From a virus, in IMG/VR virus record IMGVR_UViG_3300022934_002447, positions 1-25,899 of that record: a stretch of DNA of 25,899 bases. One strand, given 5' to 3'. Made by a program: the position numbers and the translations under genes. Shown here piece after piece: positions 1 through 6,426 of this stretch. The first letter of the stretch is position 1, and each line of letters starts with the position of its first letter. The notes under the pieces are model-generated. The model searched no databases. It had not been told where the DNA came from and was given only the letters and a program-made list of their open reading frames with translations.

Positions 1-463
1 AGATCGTGAAGCTAACACAATCGCGAAAGAAACACGTCGCGGTAAAGGTAACTTCATCATCTGTTCTTCAGATGTTGCAAGTGCTCTAGCAGCTTCAGGC
101 ATGTTGGATTACTCACCAGCTCTATCAACAAACTTGAATGTTGATGACACAGGCAACACATTTGCAGGTGTTATGAATGGTCGTATCCGCGTATACATCG
201 ATCCATATGCAGACACCGATTACATCAACGTAGGTTATAAGGGTACTAACCCATATGACGCAGGTGTATTCTACTGCCCATACGTACCACTAACAATGGT
301 CCGTGCGGTTGGTGAGAACGACTTCCAGCCACGTATCGGGTTCAAAACTCGTTATGGCATGGCGTCAAACCCATTCGTTGGTGCAACTGCGGCAGACGGT
401 CTTGCGACTGTTCGCACAAACCAATACTACCGTATCTTCCGTGTAGACAACATCTTGACATAA
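1..463 (+). CDS. gp23: Major capsid protein gp23, C-terminal part (5' end outside window)
   Basis: The first complete codon is at base 2 and the frame stays open to a TAA at 461-463, giving the last 153 residues of a longer protein. The stretch reads RRGKGNFIICSSDVASAL early on and ends with YYRIFRVDNILT; both are close to the C-terminal part of T4 gp23, the main shell protein that forms capsid hexamers. In T4 the protein is cleaved by the gp21 protease during maturation; that cleavage site would lie upstream and cannot be seen. The codons are richer in C-ending forms (atc, ttc, aac) than in the neighbouring genes, as expected for the most highly expressed structural gene. Two hairpins follow directly, so this is the end of a transcription unit. 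Family assignment is secure; only the extent is partial. Confidence 0.95.
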   Translation, partial: DREANTIAKETRRGKGNFIICSSDVASALAASGMLDYSPALSTNLNVDDTGNTFAGVMNGRIRVYIDPYADTDYINVGYKGTNPYDAGVFYCPYVPLTMVRAVGENDFQPRIGFKTRYGMASNPFVGATAADGLATVRTNQYYRIFRVDNILT

Positions 464-476
464 GTCAAGTAAAACA

Positions 477-496
477 GGAGGGGAATCAACCCCTCC
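477..496 (+). other. GC-rich hairpin just after the capsid gene
   Basis: A perfect 7-bp stem GGAGGGG/CCCCTCC with a 6-nt loop lies 14 bases after the gp23 stop. It has no T-run behind it, so it is not by itself a classical terminator. It may act with the terminator at 518-542 or protect the 3' end of the capsid mRNA from exonucleases. Confidence 0.5.
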
Positions 497-517
497 ATTC
501 TATCTCCCTTATAAACT

Positions 518-542
518 GTGGCCCTTCGGGGCCACTTTTTTT
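518..542 (+). terminator. Rho-independent terminator after gp23
   Basis: A 7-bp stem GTGGCCC/GGGCCAC closes a TTCG tetraloop and is followed by seven T residues. UUCG loops are typical of strong T4 terminators. It ends the capsid transcript and insulates the next promoter. Confidence 0.9.
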
Positions 543-562
543 ACATACTGCTCACTTTTTTG

Positions 563-591
563 TTTACATTTGATTTGTAATATGTTATTAT
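563..591 (+). promoter_or_regulatory. Sigma70-like promoter for the 619-825 gene
   Basis: The hexamers TTTACA (563-568) and TATTAT (586-591) are separated by 17 bp, and TG at 583-584 gives an extended -10. Its layout matches the candidate promoters before gp55 and gp43, so it is probably an early promoter read by the host polymerase. No start site was measured. Confidence 0.6.
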
Positions 592-618
592 AGTATTATA
601 AGATGAAATGGAGTAATA

Positions 619-825
619 ATGAGAACTGTACACTATGTCGGAATGGATGATGCTACTTACCAACGAGCTCGTAGAGTTTGGGGTGGACCAGCATACTACC
701 ACAGATGGATGGACGATCGTGTCTGGACTGAAGTTGGTGACCAAGACGTAGTTGTTGTTGGTAATCCAAAGTACAGTCCATATGTTTGGGACGCTTCTTC
801 GGTTCCATCTCAATACACTGATTAG
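619..825 (+). CDS. Small orphan protein, 68 aa, unknown function
   Basis: A short monocistronic gene with its own promoter (563-591), a clean GGAG Shine-Dalgarno at 610-613 five bases before ATG, and its own terminator (829-850). I do not recognise the protein. It is rich in aromatic residues and arginine (RARRVWGG, YYHRWMDDRVW), has no membrane segment or signal peptide, and has a Val-rich stretch (DVVVVGNP) that could be a beta strand. The dedicated early-type promoter between two late structural genes suggests it is expressed apart from its neighbours, perhaps as a small host-takeover protein. That role is inference from position only. The regulatory signals on both sides make it likely to be a real gene. 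Confidence 0.7.
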   Translation: MRTVHYVGMDDATYQRARRVWGGPAYYHRWMDDRVWTEVGDQDVVVVGNPKYSPYVWDASSVPSQYTD

Positions 826-828
826 GAG

Positions 829-850
829 AAGCCTCTTCGGAGGCTTTTTT
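829..850 (+). terminator. Rho-independent terminator after the 68-aa gene
   Basis: The stem AAGCCTC/GAGGCTT closes a TTCG loop (836-839) and runs into six T residues (845-850). It lies four bases after the TAG stop and five bases before the late promoter at 855. Confidence 0.92.
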
Positions 851-854
851 CTTA

Positions 855-862
855 TATAAATA
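855..862 (+). promoter_or_regulatory. T4-type late promoter TATAAATA
   Basis: An exact match to the T4 late promoter box recognised by gp55 together with gp33 and the gp45 clamp. gp55 and gp45 are both encoded in this window. It sits between a terminator and the Shine-Dalgarno of a virion-type gene, the position expected for a functional late promoter. Confidence 0.8.
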
Positions 863-886
863 GAATAAAGTTTTTTGGAGCAAATA

Positions 887-1438
887 ATGGCAACTTTAAA
901 TCCCAGCTTGACAGTAGAGGCTAGCACTACATCTACAACTAGTTCTGGCTTAAATAATATTACTTTATTACAGCCTACAAACTTTAGTCTTACAATTGAT
1001 AGAAAAACTTTCCCTAACTTACAGTTCTTTTGTCAAACTGTATTGCATCCGGCTCTAAACGTAAACCCAGTTGAAGTTCCATTTAAAAAGGTTTCTTCGG
1101 TGCCATTTGCTGGTGATAAACTAAACTTTACAGAATTGACTGTAATTATTCTTGTTGATGAAGAGATGAATGCTTATACAGAAATGTATAACTGGATGCA
1201 AAGAATTGTTCAAACAAATGAAGTATCTCCAATCAATAGACAAGAAAACCAGCCTCCAACATATTCTGATATCACACTAAATATTCTAAGTTCTCATAAC
1301 AATAAGACTAGACAAATACAATATTATGATTGTATCCCCACAAGCCTTGGAGATATGACTCTAGAATCAACCAGTGGTGATAATACATTTGTAACCTTTC
1401 CGGCAACATTCAGATTCTCATCTTTTGAACTACGATAA
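887..1438 (+). CDS. Tail-tube-fold structural protein (gp19-like; possibly gp3 tail completion by position)
   Basis: A 183-aa protein. I chose ATG 887, six bases after GGAG (877-880), over the in-frame TTG at 875. After a Ser/Thr-rich N-terminus of about 30 residues, the body aligns by eye with T4 gp19: VPFAGDKLNFTELTV matches INVAGDRTFDDWTV of the tube protein, and the ends (PTSLGDMTLE and TFRFSSFEL) match PTNVGELQLD and a terminal beta strand. It is therefore a beta-rich tube-family protein of the contractile tail. T4-like marine phages often carry the tail completion gene 3 between gene 23 and uvsY, so it could be the tube terminator gp3 rather than the main tube subunit. I keep the call at family level. 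The late promoter in front suits a virion protein. Confidence 0.75.
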   Translation: MATLNPSLTVEASTTSTTSSGLNNITLLQPTNFSLTIDRKTFPNLQFFCQTVLHPALNVNPVEVPFKKVSSVPFAGDKLNFTELTVIILVDEEMNAYTEMYNWMQRIVQTNEVSPINRQENQPPTYSDITLNILSSHNNKTRQIQYYDCIPTSLGDMTLESTSGDNTFVTFPATFRFSSFELR

Positions 1439-1464
1439 ATACTATTATATTATGAGGGTATATT

Positions 1465-1908
1465 ATGGATCTAAAAGCGATACTTGAAGAGTGGGCAGTT
1501 GACTGTGTAATCAACGACTCTAGCCTTGATAAATCTTCACGCGAAACTCCAAAACTACATGCAAAATATCTTCAATTGCTGGCTGAAGCAAAGCTAGCAA
1601 AGAAACGTGCTGAGTTTCAGCAAAAGGTTTTATTGAAAGATAAATGGCTTTGGTATAATGGAAAGATGTCCGAAGAAAGAATCAAAGAGCTTGGATGGTC
1701 TTTTGATCCATTAGATGGTTTAAAGATTATGAAAGGCGAAATGGATTACTATTATGATAGTGATGTTGAGATTCAGAAATCAGAAGAGAAAATCCAGTAC
1801 TGGAAAACTGTAATTGAAACATTGACAGAAATTGTTACTAACTTAAATTGGCGCCACCAGACAATTAGTAATATGATTCGGTGGAAACAATTTGAAGCAG
1901 GTGTTTAA
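1465..1908 (+). CDS. uvsY: UvsY recombination mediator
   Basis: A 147-aa protein, slightly longer than T4 UvsY (137 aa), highly charged and mostly helical. It has an N-terminal DLKAILEEWAVDC segment, a Lys/Glu-rich middle and the C-terminal RWKQFEAGV typical of marine T4-like UvsY. In T4, UvsY forms a hexameric ring that loads the recombinase UvsX onto ssDNA covered by gp32. A GAGGG Shine-Dalgarno precedes ATG 1465, and the stop overlaps the next gene as TAATG. It sits with uvsW as part of the recombination-dependent replication set; uvsX itself is 21 kb downstream. A degenerate late box, GATAAATA (1434-1441), lies just upstream but is weak. The identification rests on sequence pattern plus gene order. 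Confidence 0.85.
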   Translation: MDLKAILEEWAVDCVINDSSLDKSSRETPKLHAKYLQLLAEAKLAKKRAEFQQKVLLKDKWLWYNGKMSEERIKELGWSFDPLDGLKIMKGEMDYYYDSDVEIQKSEEKIQYWKTVIETLTEIVTNLNWRHQTISNMIRWKQFEAGV

Positions 1909-2579
1909 TGTTTAATCATGTAGACCACGGAATTACTCTTCCAAAACTAACTCGAAAAACAACTGATACAGGCCGTAAGTATTTTACGCCTGAAGGTGGA
2001 TCTTATCCATCTATTACTACAGTTTTAGGTGCCTTCAATAAAAAAGGTATTATGGAATGGCGTAAAAGAGTCGGTGAAGAAGAAGCAAATAAGATTAGCC
2101 ATCAGGCTGCAGTACGTGGAACCGCAGTACATAAACTAGCTGAAGATTATATTGATAATGTAGAGAATTGGGATGAGGATGTTATGCCTAACAATCTTTA
2201 TTCCTTTAGCCATATTAAAAATATTATTGATACACGTCTGAATAATGTCTGGTTTCAAGAAGAGTTTTTATATAGTGATAAACTTGAGTGTGCAGGACAA
2301 GTTGACTGTATTGCTGAGTTTGATAATGAATTATCCATCATTGATTTTAAAACATCTCGTAAACCAAAGAAAGAAGAATGGATTCAAAACTATTTTATCC
2401 AAGCTTCATTTTATGCTGCAGCTTTTTTTGAAAGAACTGGTATTCCTATCAAGCAAGGCGTAATTATTATTACAGTGGATCATAGCGAACCACAAGTATT
2501 TAAAATCAATACATATGATTATCTACCAGAATTTATAAAATTAAGAAAAAAATATAGAGAATTAAAAGAGAATGGCTGA
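1908..2579 (+). CDS. PD-(D/E)XK (RecB/Cas4-type) nuclease
   Basis: A 223-aa single-domain nuclease. Recognisable elements are RGTAVHKLAEDY near residues 69-80 (the RGxxxH motif of RecB/Cas4-like nucleases), AGQVDCIAEF about residue 127 (motif II Asp), and SIIDFKTSRKPK about residue 142, where D, K and the later Q/Y (IQASFYAAAF) form the D-x-K and QxxxY signatures. The family cleaves DNA with Mg2+. In this neighbourhood it probably processes ends during recombination or replication; whether it is an exonuclease or a structure-specific enzyme cannot be read from sequence. It starts inside the uvsY stop (TAATG) and its own stop overlaps uvsW by 8 bases (ATGGCTGA), so all three are translationally coupled. 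The extra nuclease between uvsY and uvsW is common in marine T4-like phages, not in T4. Confidence 0.82.
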   Translation: MFNHVDHGITLPKLTRKTTDTGRKYFTPEGGSYPSITTVLGAFNKKGIMEWRKRVGEEEANKISHQAAVRGTAVHKLAEDYIDNVENWDEDVMPNNLYSFSHIKNIIDTRLNNVWFQEEFLYSDKLECAGQVDCIAEFDNELSIIDFKTSRKPKKEEWIQNYFIQASFYAAAFFERTGIPIKQGVIIITVDHSEPQVFKINTYDYLPEFIKLRKKYRELKENG

Positions 2580-4050
2580 TATAAAAGTCTATATGAAAGA
2601 TTATAGTATGATGTATGTTGACTGTGACGCTGGTCCAGCTGCAGAACTATCAGACTATTTTTCTTTTTACGTTCCAGGATATAAGTTCATGCCAGCTTAT
2701 AAGAATAAAGTATGGGACGGTAAGATACGACTTTTTAATCGCATGAACGGTGAGCTAAACGCTGGGCTATATGTGTATTTGTTAAAGTTTGCATCTGAGC
2801 GATCATATTCTGTTGACACTGTAGAGTCGGATCAATACGGATTTCCAGTTCCGGCTCATTCAGCTCCTGACTTATCTCGGTTACTTGCTGACGCAACGCT
2901 TCCATTTCAGCCTCGAGAGTATCAATACGATGCGATTGTAACAGCCCTAAAAAGAAATCGAGCAATTCTTTTATCTCCAACAGGTTCAGGGAAATCGTTT
3001 ATTATTTATCTGATAATGAAATACTATATTGAGATGTTAAAAGAAACTCAGAAGATTCTTATTATTGTACCAACTACATCTCTTGTTGAGCAAATGTATT
3101 CTGACTTTGAATCATATGGAATGAATGCTGAAGCGATATGCCATAAGATCTATTCAGGTAAAGATAAAGTTACAAAGAAACCAGTGATTATTTCCACATG
3201 GCAGAGCATATATAAATATCCTAAGAAATGGTTTCAACAATTTGGTATGGTAATTGGAGATGAGTGCCACGGGTTTAAATCCAAGTCGCTTTCATCAATT
3301 ATGAATAAAGCCACTGAAGCCAAGTATAGATTTGGTACCACCGGTACGCTGGATGGCACGCAGACTCACCAATTAGTTTTAGAAGGTTTGTTTGGACCAG
3401 TTTATAATGTAACTAAAACTAAAACTTTGCAAGATGATGGAACTCTTGCGCCTTTAGATATTAAAGTACTTTTGCTTAATTATTCAGAAGAAGTGAGAAA
3501 GAATTTTGGAAAAAAGACATACCAAGAAGAAATTGATTTCATTATTGGAAATGAGTCTCGTAACCGTCTCATTCGTAATCTCGCTTTGGATGCTAAAGGA
3601 AATACTCTCGTCTTATTTAATCGTGTGGACGCTCATGGAAAGCCTCTCTTTGAGATGATAAATAGTAAGGTAGAGGAAGGAAGGAAAGTCTTTTTTGTAA
3701 GTGGTGAAGTCGATACTTCTGATAGAGAAGCAATTCGACGTATTGTGGAGAAACAGAAAAATGCTATTATTGTTGCAAGTCTTGGTACCTTTAGTACTGG
3801 TATTAATATTCGGAATCTGCATAATATCATATTCGCTAGCCCAAGCAAGTCTCAAATTAAAGTTTTACAAAGTATCGGAAGAGGGCTACGCCAATCTGAT
3901 GACGGAAGAATCACAACACTCTACGACGTAACAGATGATTTACATTGGAAATCTCAGAAAAATTACACGCTCTTACATGGAGCATCTCGTGTAAAGATAT
4001 ATGAGAAAGAACAATTTAAATATAAAATCATAAAGGTAGATATCGCATGA
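2572..4050 (+). CDS. uvsW: UvsW ATP-dependent DNA helicase
   Basis: 492 aa, close to T4 UvsW (about 500 aa). This superfamily 2 helicase has a small N-terminal DNA-binding domain (residues 1-110), the Q-motif-like REYQYDAI, motif I SPTGSGKS (135-142), motif II DECH (230-233), TTGT in motif III, and motif VI QSIGRGLRQSDDGR near residue 436. In T4, UvsW unwinds R-loops and branches stalled forks. It thereby turns off RNA-primed origins and moves the phage to recombination-dependent replication. The start overlaps the nuclease stop; the end overlaps the next gene as ATGA. All helicase motifs are intact. A TATAAATA string at 3211 inside the gene encodes Tyr-Lys-Tyr and is probably chance. Confidence 0.93.
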   Translation: MADIKVYMKDYSMMYVDCDAGPAAELSDYFSFYVPGYKFMPAYKNKVWDGKIRLFNRMNGELNAGLYVYLLKFASERSYSVDTVESDQYGFPVPAHSAPDLSRLLADATLPFQPREYQYDAIVTALKRNRAILLSPTGSGKSFIIYLIMKYYIEMLKETQKILIIVPTTSLVEQMYSDFESYGMNAEAICHKIYSGKDKVTKKPVIISTWQSIYKYPKKWFQQFGMVIGDECHGFKSKSLSSIMNKATEAKYRFGTTGTLDGTQTHQLVLEGLFGPVYNVTKTKTLQDDGTLAPLDIKVLLLNYSEEVRKNFGKKTYQEEIDFIIGNESRNRLIRNLALDAKGNTLVLFNRVDAHGKPLFEMINSKVEEGRKVFFVSGEVDTSDREAIRRIVEKQKNAIIVASLGTFSTGINIRNLHNIIFASPSKSQIKVLQSIGRGLRQSDDGRITTLYDVTDDLHWKSQKNYTLLHGASRVKIYEKEQFKYKIIKVDIA

Positions 4051-4469
4051 ATCCAAAAAATGTAAATCAGTTTAAATTAGCTTCTGGTGATGAAATCATT
4101 TGTGAGGTGGTTGAATGGGATAGTGAAGAAAACGAAGGATTAATTGTTGTCCGTAACATGTTTTCAATTCATACTGTTGAAACACAGATGACGCGCATGC
4201 ATGCTTTGAGACCTTATATGTGTTTTCAAATGGGATCAGAATCTTTTCAAACATTAAGCTTAGATCATATTACTGTACAGGCTTTACCTTCATTAGAAAT
4301 GTTAAAGCAATATCAATCGGCAGTATCTCAAGAAGAAACAGATACTGATGAGATAAATAAAAAGATAGATGATTATATCAATCAAATGCGTGAAGCGATT
4401 AGTTCTGAAGAAGATCTAGAGATTGATGAAAATATTATCAAATTTCCTAATAAAGATAAACTACACTAA
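4047..4469 (+). CDS. Small protein with possible Sm-like N-terminus, unknown function
   Basis: 140 aa, not assigned to a known T4 gene. The first 85 residues look beta-rich: FKLASGDEIICEVVEW, EGLIVVRNMFSI and SLDHITVQAL are strand-like, in an arrangement reminiscent of LSm/Hfq folds (a 'sGdeI.g.v' opening). The last 45 residues are acidic and helical (EEDLEIDENIIKF). ATG 4047 overlaps the uvsW stop by four bases, so it is co-translated with uvsW. Its acidic tail and position just before gp55 would suit a protein binding partner in replication or transcription, but this is speculation. The gene ends a unit: 146 bases without a gene follow, holding the gp55 promoter. Confidence 0.75.
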   Translation: MNPKNVNQFKLASGDEIICEVVEWDSEENEGLIVVRNMFSIHTVETQMTRMHALRPYMCFQMGSESFQTLSLDHITVQALPSLEMLKQYQSAVSQEETDTDEINKKIDDYINQMREAISSEEDLEIDENIIKFPNKDKLH

Positions 4470-4561
4470 TATCTACCCCCACCAAAAAGCTCTTAATTTA
4501 TTATACACTATTTTTCCAGATTGTACATCCGAAAAATGAGCAAAATAAAATTATTTTTTTG

Positions 4562-4590
4562 TTTACAAACAACCCAATATAGTATAGAAT
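4562..4590 (+). promoter_or_regulatory. Sigma70-like promoter for gp55
   Basis: TTTACA (4562-4567), a 17-bp spacer and TAGAAT (4585-4590) lie 25 bases before the gp55 start, preceded by a T-rich tract. Hexamers and spacing are the same as at gp43 (16067-16095). An A/T-only inverted repeat (4542-4557) just upstream is too weak to call a terminator. The rest of the 4470-4561 spacer shows nothing I can name. Confidence 0.6.
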
Positions 4591-4615
4591 AAAACTATTG
4601 AATGAAGGATTTATT

Positions 4616-5212
4616 ATGTCAAAAAGAAAAAATATTCACTACGTAAATAATGCTGAGTTCTCTCAAGCTGTAGTTGACTATTGTAAATCATTACAAGAAG
4701 CCAGAGATAAAGAAGAAACTTTACCAAAAGTTCCGGACTATATTGCTTCGTGTTTTTTAAAGATTGCTGAAGGCCTTTCACATAAATCTAATTTCATTCG
4801 ATATACTTACCGCGAAGAAATGGTAATGGACGCAGTTGAGAACTGTTTAAAAGCGATTGACAATTATAATATAGAAGCCGCTACACGAACAGGAAAACCA
4901 AATGCTTTCGCTTATTTTACTCAGATATCTTGGTATGCATTTCTTCGTCGTATTGAAAAAGAAAAGAAACAACAGGATCTAAAACTCAAATACTTATCTC
5001 AATCTGGCTTAGAACAATATGTTTATGGTGATGTAACTGACGTAGCCGCAAATTCCGTAATGAACTCTTTCCTTGATCAGCTAAAAGATCGTATTGATAA
5101 AATTAAAGAAAAAGACACAGAATTTAAATCATATTTAAAAGAAGAAAAAACACGCCGGAAAAAAGTAATTCGAGTTGATTCCGATTTACAAGGCTTTATT
5201 GACGATGAATAA
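4616..5212 (+). CDS. gp55: RNA polymerase sigma factor for late transcription, gp55
   Basis: 198 aa from ATG 4616, which has AAGGA six bases upstream; the in-frame TTG at 4598 is not needed. The protein matches marine T4-like gp55: a sigma-region-2-like core with YREEMVMDAVENCLKAIDNYN and GKPNAFAYFTQISWYAFLRRIEKEKKQQ, followed by a charged linker. gp55 replaces host sigma70, directs RNA polymerase to TATAAATA promoters (exact copies at 855 and 14827) and is activated by the gp45 clamp. The extreme C-terminus, DLQGFIDDE, is a hydrophobic patch followed by acids, the kind of tail T4 gp55 uses to touch the clamp. It has its own early-type promoter, which makes sense for the gene that starts the late programme. 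It overlaps the next gene by 8 bases. Confidence 0.9.
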   Translation: MSKRKNIHYVNNAEFSQAVVDYCKSLQEARDKEETLPKVPDYIASCFLKIAEGLSHKSNFIRYTYREEMVMDAVENCLKAIDNYNIEAATRTGKPNAFAYFTQISWYAFLRRIEKEKKQQDLKLKYLSQSGLEQYVYGDVTDVAANSVMNSFLDQLKDRIDKIKEKDTEFKSYLKEEKTRRKKVIRVDSDLQGFIDDE

Positions 5213-5387
5213 AATTGCATATCTGAAGAGCTTACAAGAATCTCATTCTAAGCTCGACGAGCAAATTAAAGGACTTGGTCCTTATGCTCATTTGAGAATT
5301 AGTTTTTTAAAAAAACAAAAACTAATGCTGAAAGAAAAGATTGTAAAACTAGAGAATGAACTAAATGAAAATAGCAATACTGAATGA
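5205..5387 (+). CDS. DUF465 (YdcH-type) small coiled-coil protein
   Basis: 60 aa from ATG 5205, which lies inside the end of gp55; an upstream in-frame start at 5175 would extend further into gp55 and is less likely. The sequence fits the bacterial DUF465/YdcH pattern: LKSLQESHSKLDEQIKGL, a short turn, then FLKKQKLMLKEKIVKLE. That makes a two-helix coiled-coil hairpin. YdcH-type proteins are small cytosolic proteins common in proteobacteria; their molecular role is not established. The gene overlaps gp55 by 8 bases and gp47 by 23 bases, so it is translated as part of the gp55-gp47-gp46 run. The family is known mostly from cellular genomes, so it may be a host-derived piece. Confidence 0.72.
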   Translation: MNKIAYLKSLQESHSKLDEQIKGLGPYAHLRISFLKKQKLMLKEKIVKLENELNENSNTE

Positions 5388-6426
5388 TACTCATACTGGA
5401 ATTCGCAATTCTTCTGACATTTTTCTTGATAATGCAGAAACATTTTACACTGATGTATTTTTTCCTTATCTTTTGGAAAACGATATTCGCCATATCATTC
5501 ACCTTGGCGATTACTATGATAATCGAAAATTTATTAACTTCAGGGCTCTTAATCGGAACCGCCATCACTTTCTTAAACCATTACGAGAGTACGGCATCAC
5601 GATGGACATCATTCGTGGCAACCATGACACTTATTACAAAAATACTGGTGAGCTAAATTCTTTAAAAGAATTGCTTGGCTATTATATGAATGAAGTCAAT
5701 ATTATCCATGAGCCTACAATTATGGAATACGGTCCTATGAAAATTGGACTCGTGCCGTGGATTGATAATGAAAACGAAAAGCAGTGTATGGATTTTCTTT
5801 CCAATGCAAAATGCGATTGGATTGGCGGCCACTTTGAAATCGCTGGTTATGAAATGATGAAAGGTATTAAGAATGAACATGGTTTAGATCGTTCTCTCTT
5901 TAAACGATTTGAAAAGGTTTTATCAGGCCACTTCCATACAAAATCAGAACAAGATAATATCATGTATCTTGGATCACAAATGGAGTTCTTCTGGAATGAT
6001 GCGCATGATAGTAAACACTTTCACGTTGTTGATACAGAAACACGAGAAATTACTGCTATCCATAATCCTCATACTCTTTTCCATCGGATTTATTATGATG
6101 ATTCTAAATATGATTTTAACAATTATGACTTAGATCAGGTTGAAAATAAATTTGTAAAAATAGTTGTAATAAACAAAAACGACCTGTTTACATTTGATCG
6201 TTTTGTTGATAGAATACAAAATAGGAAGATACACGAACTGAAGATTCAAGAGAACTTTGCTGAATTTATTGGACAAAACGTAGATGACGAAAGCATATCT
6301 CTTGAAGATACAAGCACTTTACTAAATTCTTATATTGATAATGTAGAAACTGAATTGGATAAAGATCGCATTAAAAAAGAAATGCATGATCTGATGATTG
6401 AGGCACAAACCTTAGAAATAGCATGA
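5365..6426 (+). CDS. gp47: gp47 recombination endonuclease subunit (Mre11/SbcD family)
   Basis: 353 aa, near the T4 length (339). The calcineurin-like phosphoesterase motifs are all present in order: NDTHTG (D8, H10), HLGDYYDNR (D49), RGNHDTY (N86-H87-D88), then GGHFE and SGHFHTK, which supply the remaining metal ligands. gp47 is the Mre11-like nuclease of the gp46/gp47 complex. The complex resects double-strand ends to give the 3' tails used by UvsX and also degrades host DNA. The C-terminal 100 residues are charged and helical, as expected for the part that binds gp46. It overlaps the small upstream gene by 23 bases and gp46 by four (ATGA), which supports coupled synthesis of the two subunits. 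Confidence 0.95.
   Translation: MKIAILNDTHTGIRNSSDIFLDNAETFYTDVFFPYLLENDIRHIIHLGDYYDNRKFINFRALNRNRHHFLKPLREYGITMDIIRGNHDTYYKNTGELNSLKELLGYYMNEVNIIHEPTIMEYGPMKIGLVPWIDNENEKQCMDFLSNAKCDWIGGHFEIAGYEMMKGIKNEHGLDRSLFKRFEKVLSGHFHTKSEQDNIMYLGSQMEFFWNDAHDSKHFHVVDTETREITAIHNPHTLFHRIYYDDSKYDFNNYDLDQVENKFVKIVVINKNDLFTFDRFVDRIQNRKIHELKIQENFAEFIGQNVDDESISLEDTSTLLNSYIDNVETELDKDRIKKEMHDLMIEAQTLEIA

Noticed and set aside
541-927. Long minus-strand frames, here and at many other places
   Set aside because: They oppose genes with clear homology, lack ribosome sites and overlap promoters and terminators; every supported gene is on the + strand.
1434-1441. GATAAATA before uvsY as a late promoter
   Set aside because: The first base is wrong and it overlaps the upstream stop codon; uvsY is reached from the promoter at 855 anyway.
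3211-3218. TATAAATA inside uvsW as a late promoter
   Set aside because: It encodes Tyr-Lys-Tyr in a conserved helicase region and no late-type gene follows soon; A/T-rich DNA yields such matches by chance.
4542-4557. A/T-only inverted repeat AAAATAA/TTATTTT as a terminator before gp55
   Set aside because: It has a two-base loop and no G-C pair, so it is too weak to terminate; chance is likely in this T-rich spacer.
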